Assembly (NCBI GenBank): GCA_021401465.1
Contig: JADDMT010000028.1
Location: 270,336 to 334,335 of the forward strand
Direction of reading: 5' to 3'
DNA length: 64,000 nucleotides
From: Teratosphaeria epicoccoides
Lineage: Eukaryota; Ascomycota; Dothideomycetes; Mycosphaerellales; Teratosphaeriaceae
This document shows positions 23,801-31,990 of the stretch, in pieces; within the stretch, counting starts at the first letter, position 1; every line of letters starts with the position of its first letter. The position numbers and the translations under genes were made by a program. The notes beneath the pieces were generated by a model. It did not search any database. It was not told where the DNA came from and saw only the letters and a program-made list of their open reading frames with translations.

Positions 23801-24460
23801 GAAGGCCATCTCAACGCCATGAGCGCTATGGAAATCAGCCAAATGGTCGTCCAAGCGATGTGGGACCGCGATTCTCCGTTGAAGCAGATTCCACATTTTG
23901 AGGATGAGGTCGTGGAGGCATGCAACAAGGCCGGTGTCAAAGATATTTTTGAATTCATGGAGGCCATGGACCCTGAGGAGAATAAGGACTATGGCAAGCT
24001 GGTCCAGGCAATGGGTCTTGACAACAAGAAATTAGCTGACGCCGCCCGCTTCACCAACGAGAGGTATCCGAACGTCGATCTAACTTTTGAGCTTGAGGAT
24101 CCAGGGAATATCACCGCAGGCGATCCTGCCACGCTCAATGTCTCCGTGGAGCGACAATTGGAGGAAGACGAAGAGCCGAATCTCACCGTCCATGTGCCGT
24201 TCTATCCAGTTGAGAAAACGGAAAATTGGTGGTTGGTCGTTGGTGAGGAGAAGAGCAAGACGCTGCTGGCGATCAAGCGGGTCACGATTGCGAGAAAGCT
24301 GAAAACGAAACTGGAGATTGTGGTCCCAGAGGCGGGCAGGCATGAATTGACGCTGTTCTTGATGAGTGATAGCTATGTAGGTGTGGATCAGGCGCCGACA
24401 TTTGAGATTGAGGCCGCGGAAGGAATGGAGGATGAGGAGGACGAGGATGAGGATGAGTAG
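17873..24460 (+). CDS. BRR2: Brr2 spliceosomal DEIH-box RNA helicase
   Basis: 2195 residues without introns; start ATG at 17873 (MADSKKGAGDNP). Brr2 is the U5 snRNP Ski2-like helicase that unwinds U4/U6 during spliceosome activation. An acidic N-terminal extension of ~400 residues carries the PLUG/PWI-like region. The first helicase cassette has Walker A APTGSGKT at 541-548, DEIH at 654-657, GLSATLPN, and the motif VI region QMLGRAGRPQYD. A Sec63 unit follows. The second cassette has SPTSSGKT at 1392-1399, DDLH at 1497-1500 and GLSVSLSN, which is degenerate at the motifs that make the first cassette active, as known for Brr2. A second Sec63 unit and a short Asp/Glu tail complete it. Length and order match the family (about 2140-2200 residues). 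Confidence 0.98.
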   Translation: MADSKKGAGDNPLGQYKYSAMSNLVLKADKRFISRRGDEQTGDPESLVGKIRLQDMGSRTARDTAPKAPVQEQARKRKRTEPLQSSRAAGVLSQADLNIEGLRYRPRTAATKEIYDLIATNVAQKMGGDYPLQVVASATDSVLEYLKDESLKDFDKKKEIDDILGISLASKEFNQLVNLGKKITDYDAEDEDEEMGDEAGEGADIDERQGVAVDFGDDDEDEGGGQTFEVRDEDEESEDDLNMETAELAGQEEPLPQQGEEEDEEDDGMVIESRRRRAERENQDLDLVLAHDIDAYWLQRQIGQIYEDAHTQNEKTREAERIMGEHDESGEEKPLREVENDLMDLFDYEHNDLIAKLIKNRDRILWVTKWRRAVDDESARLAIEKEMVNAGHAEILKELRGREEDSAGAGARRLNIKLDLMELDAEPPAKEEQKEGLVGGMQPRKTLNLEDLKFDQGNHLMTNTNVKLPQGSTKRTFKGYEEIHVPAPKRKADANETPLMPTSQLPAWAQPGFGQSKSLNRIQTNCYPSAFEGDGNMLICAPTGSGKTNVAMLTMLREIGKYRDPTTGDIDLDSFKIIYIAPLKALVQEQVGNFGNRLEPYGIKVSELTGDRQLTKQQIADTNVIVTTPEKWDVITRKATDTSYTNLVRLICIDEIHLLHDDRGPVLESIVSRTIRRQEQTGEPVRIVGLSATLPNYRDVAAFLRVDVSKDLHYFDGSFRPCPLKQEFVGVTDKKAIKQLKTMNDVCYNKVLEQVGQNKQQMLIFVHSRKETAKTAKYIRDKALELETIGQIMKVDAASREILREEAEQVANADLKDVLPYGFGIHHAGMSRADRTAVEDLFADGSIQVLVCTATLAWGVNLPAHTVIIKGTQIYSPEKGSWVELSPQDVLQMLGRAGRPQYDTYGEGIIITTQSELQYYLSLLNQQLPIESQFVSRLADNLNAEIVLGNVRSRDEGVEWLGYTYLFVRMIRSPALYQVGADYDEDETLEQKRVDLIHSAAAVLEKASLVKYDKKTGRLQSTDLGRVASHYYITHSSMLTYNTHITAGVTPIELFRVFALSDEFKYIPVRQDEKLELAKLLQRVPIPVKETIDEPHCKINVLLQAYVSRLKLEGLALMADLVYVTQSAGRILRAMFEIALKKEWAGVAKDALALCKMAEKRMWPTMTPLRQFPECSQEIIKKAERIDVPWSAYFDLDPPRMGELLGMPRQGRQVCNMVAKFPRLEIAAQVQPITRSMLRVELTLTPKFEWEDELHGRAENWWFIVEDCDGERILFHDQFLLRKEYATVEINEHLVEFTVEITEPMPPNYFITVISDRWMHAESQLALSFQKLVLPEKFPAPTPLLDMQPVPVSALKRQEYVDLYPEWQNFNRIQTQTFNALYQTTDNVFVGSPTSSGKTVCAEFAILSHWAQGESGKAVYIAPFQEQVDARCKAWQKRLGGIAGGKEVVKLTGETTADLKLLERGDLIVATPVQWDMMSRQWQRRKNVQNTRLIIADDLHMLGGHCGYIYEAVVSRSQAIAAQLENGLRIVGLSVSLSNARDIGEWLGASKHNIFNFSPSTRSIPLNLHLQGFSIPHFPSLMLAMTKPAYQAILQHAPEEPSMVFLPSRKQVRLTAQDLLAACVADDDEHRFLQADIEQLEPILGRVKECSLAESLRHGVAYYHEALSESDKRIVESLFNQGAVQVMLVSRDCCWEIQSIAHLVIVMGTQFFEGREHRYIDYSIAEVLQMFGKAGRPGVDRDCRGVLMCPEVKRFYYRKFLSEALPIESQLQSYMHDAFVTEISTKTIESTQDAIDWTTYTYFYRRLLANPSFYGLSDTSHEGLSAYLSEQVEQTLKDLSDAKLIEVDEEEDTVAPLNAAMIAAYYNISFITMQTLLLSLKRTTKLKGILEIVTAATEFEDIQIRRHEERVLQRIYDRVPVKISEINFESPHFKAFVLLQAHFSRMQLPTDLAKDQEIILRKVLNLLSACVDVLSSEGHLNAMSAMEISQMVVQAMWDRDSPLKQIPHFEDEVVEACNKAGVKDIFEFMEAMDPEENKDYGKLVQAMGLDNKKLADAARFTNERYPNVDLTFELEDPGNITAGDPATLNVSVERQLEEDEEPNLTVHVPFYPVEKTENWWLVVGEEKSKTLLAIKRVTIARKLKTKLEIVVPEAGRHELTLFLMSDSYVGVDQAPTFEIEAAEGMEDEEDEDEDE

Positions 24461-25086
24461 TAGAAGTAGTCATGGCTGTGTAGGAGCTTCATCTCCTTAC
24501 GAACGCGTTCTGTGTAGATATGAGAACGTGCCAACTACAATGCTCGACGGTCAGTTGTGGTCGCTGTCTTTCGCGTGGCGACTCACGGTGCTCATTTTCA
24601 TGTCTGGGAACAAACGTTTGATCGCTCCGCTCAGGCACGATCATCGGCTACCACCCATCCAGTACCAACTCGGTCTCCCATGGACATCAGTAGGACCGAG
24701 TCTCCGGATTACAAGATAGGTATCGCGGAACCTGGCCAGCCTCAGCGCTGAGCTTGTGAAACATCCGGCAGGACTGCCGGCACTGTCCAGAGCAGACCAA
24801 TCATTGTAGCCCGTGGACCAAAATGTGTCTCCATGATCGGCGTCCGATGCCTTGTTGCGATAACGTGGCATATAGGCATTTTCTATGATCAAGAGTATAC
24901 AAGTACTCAAAATCTCCTCCGTCCTGAACACTCTCGAAACCAATCTCTGGTCCTCTTCAAATACACTATACAACTCGACACATCATCGTCACCGCCATTG
25001 ACCTTGCACCACCATCGCAGCATTCCACGGCGCCAGCAGCGACCAAGTCACCCCTGACGACTCCACCCAATCAAATTAGCGTCACC
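24461..25086. other. BRR2 3' flank and promoter of a secreted-protein gene
   Basis: 626 bp. A TATA-like GTATACAAG lies near 24895 and is followed by a C/A-rich leader (CACCACCATCGCAG and similar) typical of fungal 5' UTRs leading into the ATG at 25087. Confidence 0.5.
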
Positions 25087-25386
25087 ATGAAGCCAACAAC
25101 TCCCCTTCCAGTGTTCCTCTCGCTCGCCGGCGCGATGTGGGTGTGTCTAATGGACGCCAGCGGTGGGCAAGGTCACGGGACTTGCGAGCCTGGGCCGGTG
25201 GAGAGGGAACAAGGAGAGTGGTACCAGCGCTGTGCTGCCGTCAGCCCGTGCCGTGTCCAGGGGCATCCTTGCAAGGATGGACATCAGTTCTGGGATGAGA
25301 CTGGTGTGGTGCCGGAGTGGAGGGCAAAGTGCGATGGGGATGATCTGATGCCTACGTGCAATGGAAGCACTTGGCAGATTCTTTGA
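25087..25386 (+). CDS. Small secreted cysteine-rich protein, SSP-1 (effector-like)
   Basis: 99 residues, one exon. The first ~25 residues form a signal peptide with a hydrophobic core (VFLSLAGAMWVCLM). The mature part has six cysteines in the contexts TCE, RCAAVSPC, GHPCK, AKCD and PTCN. No known domain was recognised. The block C-AAVS-PCRV-QGHP-C followed by W...W...C is shared with the secreted protein at 50364-50748, so the two look like paralogues of one family. It has a TATA-like element and an A/C-rich leader upstream. Small size, signal peptide and even cysteine number resemble apoplastic effectors or defence-like peptides of plant-associated fungi; function not known. Confidence 0.8.
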   Translation: MKPTTPLPVFLSLAGAMWVCLMDASGGQGHGTCEPGPVEREQGEWYQRCAAVSPCRVQGHPCKDGHQFWDETGVVPEWRAKCDGDDLMPTCNGSTWQIL

Positions 25387-26475
25387 TGCGTGCCTGGGAT
25401 GTTTGCATCGCTGGTAGGGATGACTCAACCCTCCCTACCCTCGGAGGATGAGTCTGTCCTCTTGCCACGGCTTCACAAGGTGGATGTGCTGCACTTTGGG
25501 CTTATGCCACACATTCAAATTCACAGGCTGTCTTTGTAGAAGGTTCCATATGTTGGAGATGAGTCCTTAGAGCGCTGATAGATGCCCTTCAGATACTGCA
25601 CTTTGCATTTATGGGCTGCTTTGTTATTAGGAGTCAATGATCTCTACTAAACACGCTTACACTCGTTTTATGCTATATCTTCTGTTGCTGTATTAGCAGA
25701 CCGCACGGAGGCAGCAAAGTTAGCGATGTTCTTGTTTCGATCCCTACAAAGATGCCTAATCATGTTCAAATGTAGTGAACCGGTTGGTATGTCGAGCAAC
25801 TCAATATCTAGCTAATTGATGCTACCATCTGCTCATAGAATGAGAGTCGCGTTAGTTGAGGTAGAAATAATATACTCCTTGATAGCAAGAAGTATGTTAT
25901 AGCAGGTGCTGTACCAGATTTTATCTTGAATCTAGCATACTCTTTCATGACAATGGTTGCAAGGTTCATAGTATCATATTCGGATCGACGAGTGTTGCCA
26001 AGGAATGGTAGAAGGTCAATGTTGTAGACTCCTTCGATACCGATCTACCTAGCATATGCCCTACCCTCGTCATGATAGAGGACCATACTGTTGGCGTATG
26101 CACAATTGTTCCATCCCATGAGGCATTGAGGCGGAATGGGTAGCAAATTGCAGGTGCCTGACTCGCGTAATGTGCCAAATGATGACTCAGGAATCCTGGA
26201 TCTATCTGACTCAAAGTCATGCTCAAAATGCTTGGCTTTCACTCAGTGCTCCCGGATCAACGGCGCCGTGTCTTTTGTCGATGTTCGATGTCGTGAAATA
26301 TCATCAACCATATTGCAGCATGGTGGTCAGGTTGAAGTCGATCAGACTAGGTCTCACTACGCCAGACCGTTTCGTTGTGCATTGCTGTGAATTGGGTTTC
26401 TTGGTAAAGCGATGCTGACGCCTCTTTGTCTCGGACAGTCATCTCTGCGACTTTCAAAGCTCTGTCGTAGATCAC
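25387..26475. other. AT-rich gene-free interval, possibly an old insertion
   Basis: About 1.1 kb with visibly lower GC than the flanking genes, especially 25600-26000. Short minus-strand frames between 26045 and 26242 read like weathered coding sequence, but I could not assign them to a transposase or gene. No terminal repeats were found. Confidence 0.4.
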
Positions 26476-27540
26476 CTAGACTTTCTTTCCCATTGCAATC
26501 AGCTCGCTCACTTTGGGTGGCAGTACCAAAGCACTTCTATCATTCCTTTTGAAGAATTCGACCAGCAAGCCGGCAGTCTTTTCTGGCACGTCTTCCTGCA
26601 CGAAATGTCCTGCCTCGGGAATGACTACAAGTTGGAATTTGCCTTGCATCTGCCCGATCATCAAGTCCTTATCGAGTCGATCGGTGCCAGCCAGTAACAA
26701 TTGCTTGGCACCCCTCCCTCTCAAGAACTTTTGGCTCATGCCCGTGAACCAGTCTTCCCACCATTTGACTGTGGTGTTGAGATCAGTCTTCCAGACATGC
26801 TTTCCACTCGGTAATTGGGAAAGCAAGGCAGGCACTGAGGCCTTGGCTGATTCGGGATTTCTGAGCGTGCGAGAACGGAGATGCCAGGCCACGGCCTCGT
26901 CAATCGAGGAAAACATACTTGGTCGCGAGGACAGGTAGGAGCGCATGTGCTGCAAAGCCTCGACAGCTGAGCCCTCGACGACGTCGATGACTGAATACCC
27001 GATCAACTGATTGCCGAGAGCATAGTCGGCTGCCATTTGTGTAACGACAGCGCCGCCGAGACTATGGCCGACGAGGACGGAAGGTGGTAGTTGTGCCCAC
27101 TCCAGTTTTGCTTGAGTGAGCTTGATCATCGCGACAGCGTCTGAAGCCAGAGTCTCCAAGCTGAAGTCGACAAGCTCTTCGCCCGTCGTTCGATCCGTGA
27201 TCTTCGAGCCATGTCCTCTTACTTCCAGGGCCAAGAGGCCAGCTTCGGGTAGCTTCTGTCGTACCTCTCGCGCCAAGATTGCGAAGCTGAGTGCCGCCGA
27301 GCCAGCGCCATGATGAGTGATGAACAATGGTCCCTTCTTGGGATCGGTTGGAGGCGTCAGATAGACATGGTACTTCGCCAGCTGCTTGCCGTCCTCCTGT
27401 TCCAGCCACAATTCCCGGGCAAAGTAGCTTGTCCAGTGGGTGAGGGGTGCTTCCTGCTCCCGCGAGGACGGCCTGACAGTATTGACTGAGGTGAGGGAAT
27501 CGACAGATGAGGCTGACGAACCGGAAGACGAGTCTGGCAT
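26476..27540 (-). CDS. PPE1: Protein phosphatase 2A methylesterase 1
   Basis: 354 residues, one exon. This alpha/beta-hydrolase removes the C-terminal methyl ester from the PP2A catalytic subunit and so opposes the Ppm1 methyltransferase. The family core starts at WTSYFARELWLE (residue ~36). The oxyanion region is ITHHGAGSAALSFA, the nucleophile is Ser160 in GHSLGG, and the catalytic His lies in EAGHFVQED near the C-terminus. The N-terminus before the core is short and serine-rich (MPDSSSGSSASSVDSLTS). Fungal homologues usually begin with a basic/leucine-rich stretch before such a Ser run. I saw no upstream exon, and the 17-bp tandem array begins about 190 bp upstream, so a truncated or altered N-terminus is possible. 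Confidence 0.92.
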   Translation of the reverse strand: MPDSSSGSSASSVDSLTSVNTVRPSSREQEAPLTHWTSYFARELWLEQEDGKQLAKYHVYLTPPTDPKKGPLFITHHGAGSAALSFAILAREVRQKLPEAGLLALEVRGHGSKITDRTTGEELVDFSLETLASDAVAMIKLTQAKLEWAQLPPSVLVGHSLGGAVVTQMAADYALGNQLIGYSVIDVVEGSAVEALQHMRSYLSSRPSMFSSIDEAVAWHLRSRTLRNPESAKASVPALLSQLPSGKHVWKTDLNTTVKWWEDWFTGMSQKFLRGRGAKQLLLAGTDRLDKDLMIGQMQGKFQLVVIPEAGHFVQEDVPEKTAGLLVEFFKRNDRSALVLPPKVSELIAMGKKV

Positions 27541-27733
27541 AGTGCGGACGAGATATACCGTGCTGTTTGACGACTGTCCGCACTAGCACATTTGATCGGT
27601 GTGGAGGTGGTGGTGTGCCCCATGTGGCGCAGCAAGAAGGGAAGCGGCTCTTCACATGCCGACCACCTGCAACCTGCTCCTTCCGACGATGACTCGGGCT
27701 GTCAAGCATGTCGGAGGCATACAGCGCCTCTAC

Positions 27734-28260
27734 TCCGTATATACACTCTATCATTATATACGCTCTATCATCATATACATTCCATCATCATATACACTCC
27801 ATCATCATATACACTCTATCATTATATACGCTCCATCATCATATATACTCTATCATTATATACACTCCATCATTATATACACTCCTATATACACTCTATC
27901 ATCATGTACACTCTACTATCATATACACTCCGTCATCATATACACTCTATCATTATATACGCTCCATCATCATATATACTCTATCATTATATACACTCCA
28001 TCATTATATACACTCCTATATACACTCTATTATCATGTACACTCTACTATCATATACACTCTGTCATCATATACACTCTATCATTATATACGCTCTATCA
28101 TCATATATACTCTATCATTATATACACTCCATCATTATATACACTCCTATATACACTCTATCATCATGTACACTCCACCATCATATACACTCCACCATCA
28201 TATACACCCTACCATCATATACACTCTGTCGTTATATACACTCCATCATCATGTACATTC
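27734..28260 (+). repeat. 17-bp minisatellite with 131-bp higher-order period
   Basis: About 28 full units of 17 bp (typical unit CATCATCATATACACTC) plus three 12-bp short units (CTATATACACTC). The block of one 12-mer and seven 17-mers (131 bp) recurs: the short-unit copies near 27881, 28012 and 28143 are exactly 131 bp apart. Units differ mainly by transitions. Because 17 is not a multiple of three, all three forward frames stay open through the array and translate as Tyr/His/Ile/Ser/Thr repeats; these are not genes. It occupies the divergent promoter interval between PPE1 and the DUF2417 gene. Confidence 0.95.
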
Positions 28261-28615
28261 ATGCGAGACCCACTTTCCTCCCTGCTTTGGCGTGTCGAAG
28301 CTTCTCGCAGGCACATGATGACGTCGATCCTCCCGTCGGGTTTGCAGTCGATCACGTCGTGAATGCGGGACAGAGTTTGACGGGGAATTACGTAATTACT
28401 CGTTCGTGGTGTGTCCAGCCTCCTCCATCTGTGCGTGTCGCATTATTGTACAAACCTCCCGGGGCAGCGGTGGTGTGTCTTGCAGAAGTCCTCCAGGGTC
28501 ACAGGCCTGGCCTACACATACCCAGAACCATTTGCTCTGCTCGTCCCCGCCACATTTGTCCGCTTGCCACGTGAGGCACCCCAGGGAAAGAGAGCACCAA
28601 GCTCAGATTGCCAAC

Positions 28616-30343
28616 ATGACTTCGCTTTGGGGCTCGTCGAAGAAGGACAACGGACACCAAGATGACGACGAAGGCGCCGCTCGTCGTGCAGGCGAGAGCG
28701 GGGGACCGCCGACAGAGAGAGACCCATTGTTACCGCCCAGCCAGCAACCTCGTCCACCGCACCCCGATGCCTACCTCGACCCCGATGACCCAGCGGTGAG
28801 TTTCCTTTTTCCGAGACAACTTCCACACTGACAGAACCACAATGCTGACATCGCTCAGGTCTCGCCCTACAACCTCTGGACCGTCCGTGCCCTCCGCTTC
28901 TTCTCCGTCCTTTTCCTCATCGTCACCTTCATCTGGTGGGTGCTGCTTCTTGTGAGCATCTTCGTCTCGCCTCCCGGACTCCACACCCGCGGCTCAGGCT
29001 TCTTCGACTTCTCCTACACGACTCTCGCCACCGGCATGCTGCTGACCAGCTTGCTCTTCTTCTCCGCACCGAGTATGGCCATGCGCGTGTGTCAAGGCGT
29101 CCTGGGAGTGTTTCTGCTCGTGGATCTGATCATCATCGTGTCTGTGCCGAGACTCAGAGCTGAGGAAGGACCGCCAGGCATGGCGAGTGTCGTCTGGGCG
29201 ACGCTCATGGCTGCCTGGTGCGTCTTGACGGATCGAGTGGTGGCCTGGGGCAAGCGTGAAGAGGAGGAGCGGCTGACGGGTCGTCCGGAGACGCGTCGCA
29301 CTCTGAAAGAGTGGCTTTCCGTCTTGGTCGCCACCGTCATTCTGGCCATCTACATCATCATCGTCATCTTCATGACCGCCACCCTCGTCCTGAGGGCTCG
29401 CGATGCATCGCTGGAGATGACGGGCCAACGGTACTTTGTCGACGGCGACAAGTACGAAGTGCACCTTGGTTGTGTTGGCAATGTCACGACCGATAGCAAA
29501 GGGAACAGGTCGCCCACTCTGCTGTTGGAGGCCGGCGAAGATCCATTGGAATACGATTTCGAGTTTTGGGCTTACTCAGCATGGCAAAACGGCACCATCT
29601 CGCGCTACTGCTACTGGGACCGTCCGGGCTACGCCTGGTCGGACAATGCTCCGTCGCCTCACTCGGCAGGGATGAGCGCTGACAACCTTGCCGAAGCTTT
29701 AGCCGTCCGCGGTGAGGAAGGACCGTGGATCTTGGCTTCTGCAGGTTATGGCTCAGTCGTGTCGCGCATCTTCAGCGCACGTCACTTCCGTGATGTTGTT
29801 GGTCTCATCTTGATTGATCCGCTCCACGAGGACTTGCTGCATCGCATCGCAGCGCCCAGCCGCGGCTTCGTGCTCTGGGGCTGGGGTGTCATCTCGCCCC
29901 TGGGCATCCAACGCGTGCTTGGCGCGCTGTTTCAGGGCCGCACACGTGAAGACCGAGTCTATGGCCGAGAGCACTACCAGACCGGCAAGTTCATCAAGGC
30001 TCAGCTGCAGGAGTCGCTTGTTGCAGATTCGCTTACCAAGTCCGAGGTGGTTTCGTCCAGGAACATTCAGCTTCAAGCTGCTGACACACCTCTCGTCGTC
30101 GTCTCTTCTGGGATCCGCAATGCGCAGGACGAAGAGTGGGCGCGCAAGCAGAAGGATCTGACCACCATCACCGATAATCTTGTCTCCTGGGACGTCGTGA
30201 AGAAGGCACCCCACTATGTGTGGAAGACCTTCGATGGCCGTCAAGTGCTTGAGAAGCGTCTTGGTCAGCTCGTCAAAAAAGCCGAAGCACTTTGGGAGGA
30301 AAGGGTGGAATCGCAGAAATTCTCAGACCAGGTGGAGGTGTAG
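28616..30343 (+). CDS. DUF2417 integral-membrane alpha/beta-hydrolase
   Basis: Two exons: 28616-28795 and 28859-30343. The phase-0 intron has GTGAGT donor, CTGAC branch and CTCAG acceptor. The protein is 554 residues. The N-terminal ~60 residues are polar and Pro-rich. Four to five membrane helices follow (FFSVLFLIVTFIWWVLLLVSI, GMLLTSLLFFS, LGVFLLVDLIIIVSV, LVATVILAIYIIIVIFM); this is the DUF2417 region. The rest is an alpha/beta-hydrolase domain (YCYWDRPGYAWSDNAPSPHSAG, GLILIDPLHEDLL). The expected nucleophile elbow reads SAGYGS instead of GxSxG, so the catalytic residue is uncertain. In fungi these are organelle-membrane proteins of unknown substrate. The start gives the acidic N-terminus shared by the family. 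Confidence 0.87.
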
Positions 30344-31585
30344 CATCATCGTGAGGATCATTTTTCGATTGACGGAAGTATGAGATTCACGAGTCTTGGG
30401 CTTTCTGTTTATGCGCTTGGAGAATATTTCCGATCTCCCGTTCAGAGTAATTCTGCTTCTGCCCGTTCCATCTGCATAGCGTCGGTAGTCTGAATACCTT
30501 GGGTCCCTGGCTGTGCAGCTGATGCTGATCTAGTCGATGCAGAGGACGGCCGCATACATCTCAGCACCCCTTGCCAGTATGAGATTCACGAGTCTTTGAG
30601 CCAATTGCTATCGCGTCCCATGTCGCCGTTACTGGCTAGCCTCGCTGTGAGCACGCACGCGGATTTGATTATTGGTTGTTCGTGAAGCGTATTTGGCGGC
30701 GTGTCACGGCTTGGAGGGATGGTCCTGTCGGTGGGACCGGCCGAAGCTACCAAGAGAACACTCATGGCCATTCAACAGCATCATGAATCGATCAAGAGTG
30801 TCAAGAAGCGTCGGCATGCAGTCAGTCACGTCAATTTTGTCAATTGACGGGGTCGATTGATAGAAGCCACAGCCGCTTCCTTCAAGGCCAATTGGATGAC
30901 TTCAGCTTCGGCCCTCGAATGTCCACTGAATTACCTCTGACAAGCATGATAGGCTGTGGGCGTGTCGCCCATCGAGCGAGTTCTTGGAGATGCATGTAAA
31001 GCACGGCACGAGTTGATACCGAGAGGAAAAGGATCAAGGTCGGGCTTGATTGAGCCTTCTTCGATGCGTGTCTTGAGGGAAATATGACATGCAGCGCCTC
31101 CGTGACGAGCGGATTGGGATATTTTCGTCCCTCCGCTGGACAATCGGCAAGGAATGGATTGGAGGGAAGCCTCAGCGAGAGCGCCGTGGCTGCCGAGACA
31201 GAGCCCACGAATCTCTTCGCTCCGCCACGCAAAATGCATATATGGCTTTACGGCAAGACCCAAATAGAATGCCACAGTGTTAATCTCGGTCGGAAGCTCA
31301 TACCCGTCGGAATCTGATCACGAGATCAAACCTCGGGACACACAGGAGTACACGTAGCCTGACTCTGGCAGCTGATACAAGAAGCCGGGCCATTCGATCT
31401 CAGAGCGGGCGTGTGTCCAACTGACGATTCTCGACTGCGCTCTGCCCTCGTACATCAATCATCTACTCGAAGCTTGGGGAAGCCACTACGGGAGACTTTC
31501 AAATCAGGACGCGCCTCAATTTTGGGATAGGGATTCCACATCCTCAACACTGTATCCTCAGTACATCTCAAGGAGCGGACCCAAG
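30344..31585. other. Intergenic region
   Basis: 1.2 kb between two plus-strand genes. It contains a 21-bp direct repeat (AGTATGAGATTCACGAGTCTT) at about 30377 and 30576. No coding frame can be supported. Confidence 0.5.
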
Positions 31586-31936
31586 ATGAAGTTGACAATC
31601 CTAGCGAACTGCATATTCGCATCTACATTATTTGATGTAGCTTCCGCGGAGGTTGTGTGCGCGGTTGGCAGATATCGACCAACCGCAACGGAATGCAGTG
31701 ACAACGAACTCGCTTGGGTATCCGACGAGGCACGGGACGCATGGGACTACCAGATAACGGGCCAATTCTGCGGGAATGCTCGGTGGTACGACAAGGCAAA
31801 ATGCGAAATCGAGTTCGAAACACGGGTTCAACGACGATACGCACTGGACGTATATCAAGCTTTTCCGTGTTGTCTGGCTTACATTGGACCACCCAAACAG
31901 TGTGATATAGTCGGGGCGAATTATTGTTACGTCTGA
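31586..31936 (+). CDS. Small secreted cysteine-rich protein, SSP-2
   Basis: 116 residues, single exon. Residues 1-21 form a signal peptide ending in ASA (MKLTILANCIFASTLFDVASA). The mature protein has eight cysteines (VCAV, TECS, FCGN, KCEI, PCC, QCDI, YCYV), enough for four disulfides. No known domain was recognised. It does not share the PCRV block of the other two secreted proteins. Its stop lies 54 bp from the stop of the convergent GH51 gene, so the 3' UTRs must overlap. A candidate effector or extracellular structural peptide; function unknown. Confidence 0.8.
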   Translation: MKLTILANCIFASTLFDVASAEVVCAVGRYRPTATECSDNELAWVSDEARDAWDYQITGQFCGNARWYDKAKCEIEFETRVQRRYALDVYQAFPCCLAYIGPPKQCDIVGANYCYV

Positions 31937-31990
31937 TCCTAAGGGAAGCGGATCATGCGTCAATCGGCTCTTGGAGCAAGCGATCTGCAC

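Noticed and set aside
27734..28260. CRISPR-like array
   Set aside because: Units are contiguous without unique spacers, and the genome is fungal.
27592..28574. Three overlapping plus-strand open frames of 239-288 codons
   Set aside because: They are translations of the 17-bp tandem array in its three phases and have no domain or start context.
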